Below are positions 63,593 to 64,000 of a DNA stretch of 64,000 bases, in pieces. Under the pieces are notes generated by a model. The model did not search any database. It saw only the letters and a program-made list of their open reading frames with translations, and had not been told where the DNA came from. Numbering within the stretch: the first letter of the stretch is position 1; the number at the start of each line of letters is the position of its first letter. The translations under genes were made by a program, and so were the position numbers. Source of the DNA: Treponema parvum (GTDB lineage Bacteria; Spirochaetota; Spirochaetia; Treponematales; Treponemataceae); assembly GCF_017893945.1 (NCBI RefSeq), contig NZ_CP054257.1, positions 1,054,001 through 1,118,000 on the forward strand, in the 5' to 3' direction.

Positions 63593-64000
63593 TTACGCGG
63601 TTTGGGCGGTTTTTTGTTCGGTCAGCAAAGAGGCTATGTCGTCAATCTTTTGCTGCCGCACGATCGCCTTTGTAACTTCAAGCTTTTTTTTGCCTTTTAT
63701 GCTCGGAACTTCAAACATAAAATCCATGAGGATTTTTTCGACTATTGTGCGCAGTCCTCTGGCCCCTGTTTTTTGCTTTATCGCTATATCCGCTATCTCT
63801 TCAATCGCCTCGTCCGTAAAAGACAGATTAACGTCGTCAATGGCGAACGACGCCTTAAACTGTTTTGTGATGGCATTTTTAGGCTGGGTCAGAATTGCTA
63901 CCAAGTCTTCCTTTGTGAGCTCTTTTAAAGCTACCGTGATAGGCATACGGCCGATCAGTTCCGGAATAAGACCGAATTTTACCAGATCGTCGGGACACAC
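63593..64000 (-). CDS. clpX: ClpX ATPase, C-terminal part (5' end outside window)
   Basis: The last 136 codons of the unfoldase of the ClpXP protease. DDLVKFGLIPELIGRMPI, ELTKEDLVAILTQPKNAITK and the sensor-2 motif KTGARGLRTIVEKILMDFMFEVPS are diagnostic. The GTG at the window edge is an internal codon, not a start. The gene is tail-to-tail with glpP with only 4 nt between stops and no terminator visible. Confidence 0.96.
   Translation of the reverse strand: MCPDDLVKFGLIPELIGRMPITVALKELTKEDLVAILTQPKNAITKQFKASFAIDDVNLSFTDEAIEEIADIAIKQKTGARGLRTIVEKILMDFMFEVPSIKGKKKLEVTKAIVRQQKIDDIASLLTEQKTAQTA

Overview
This window looks like a chromosomal segment of a spirochaete, most likely a Treponema-like host-associated or environmental species. 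The inference rests on family content and style: a GlpP/GlpK pair, a ParB-domain protein with a hydrophobic tail, PEGA and M23/LysM envelope proteins, an outer-membrane Omp85-type barrel, SD-less promoters abutting start codons, and TRAP importers. There is no rRNA, tRNA, CRISPR array or insertion sequence that I can see, so the taxonomic call is inference only.

Layout. 1-8.2 kb: NAD synthetase (3' end outside the window), a flavodoxin 3' remnant with its terminator, a TetR repressor with matching operators in front of itself and of a two-gene ABC exporter, and TyrS. 8.3-16.1 kb (mostly minus strand): ParB-domain protein, class A penicillin-binding protein, envelope operon (small membrane protein, M23 peptidase, PEGA protein), ferredoxin, MBL hydrolase and a frameshifted deoC. 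16.2-24.1 kb: a large secreted orphan, then a plus-strand operon of amino-acid enzymes that all carry ACT domains (aspartokinase-homoserine dehydrogenase, a DAHP synthase-prephenate dehydratase fusion, and the acetolactate synthase small subunit). 24.2-25.6 kb: MATE exporter.

25.8-35.5 kb is an AT-richer catabolic block: IolA/MmsA and a DeoR regulator on minus; IolJ, IolC, a TRAP importer (P, Q, M), an SDR and a zinc dehydrogenase on plus. It has the lower half of myo-inositol breakdown but none of IolG/E/D/B, so it probably feeds a different imported acid into 2-deoxy-5-keto-gluconate. A 380-bp gap holding two gene scraps (HicB-like, solute-binding-protein-like) joins it to a second catabolic block at 35.9-43.0 kb: a GntR regulator, a second TRAP importer, a GlpA-like flavoprotein, an FAD/NAD oxidoreductase and a DUF1667 protein.

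43.0-54.7 kb: a HIT-family gene behind a structured leader RNA, cysK, sufCBD, nicotinate phosphoribosyltransferase, an aminotransferase, rhaA and rhaD, and a one-POTRA Omp85-type protein. 54.9-61.4 kb: an Fbp/Afu-type ABC importer divergent from a CitA/DcuS-type two-component system. 61.4-64 kb: glpK and glpP, divergent with interleaved promoters, and the 3' end of clpX.

Recurrent themes are transport-plus-catabolism modules each with a local regulator, intercistronic hairpins after every solute-binding-protein gene, and several genes whose -10 box lies 6-8 nt from the start codon (probable leaderless mRNAs). All functional names come from reading motifs and recalling families; no database search was run.
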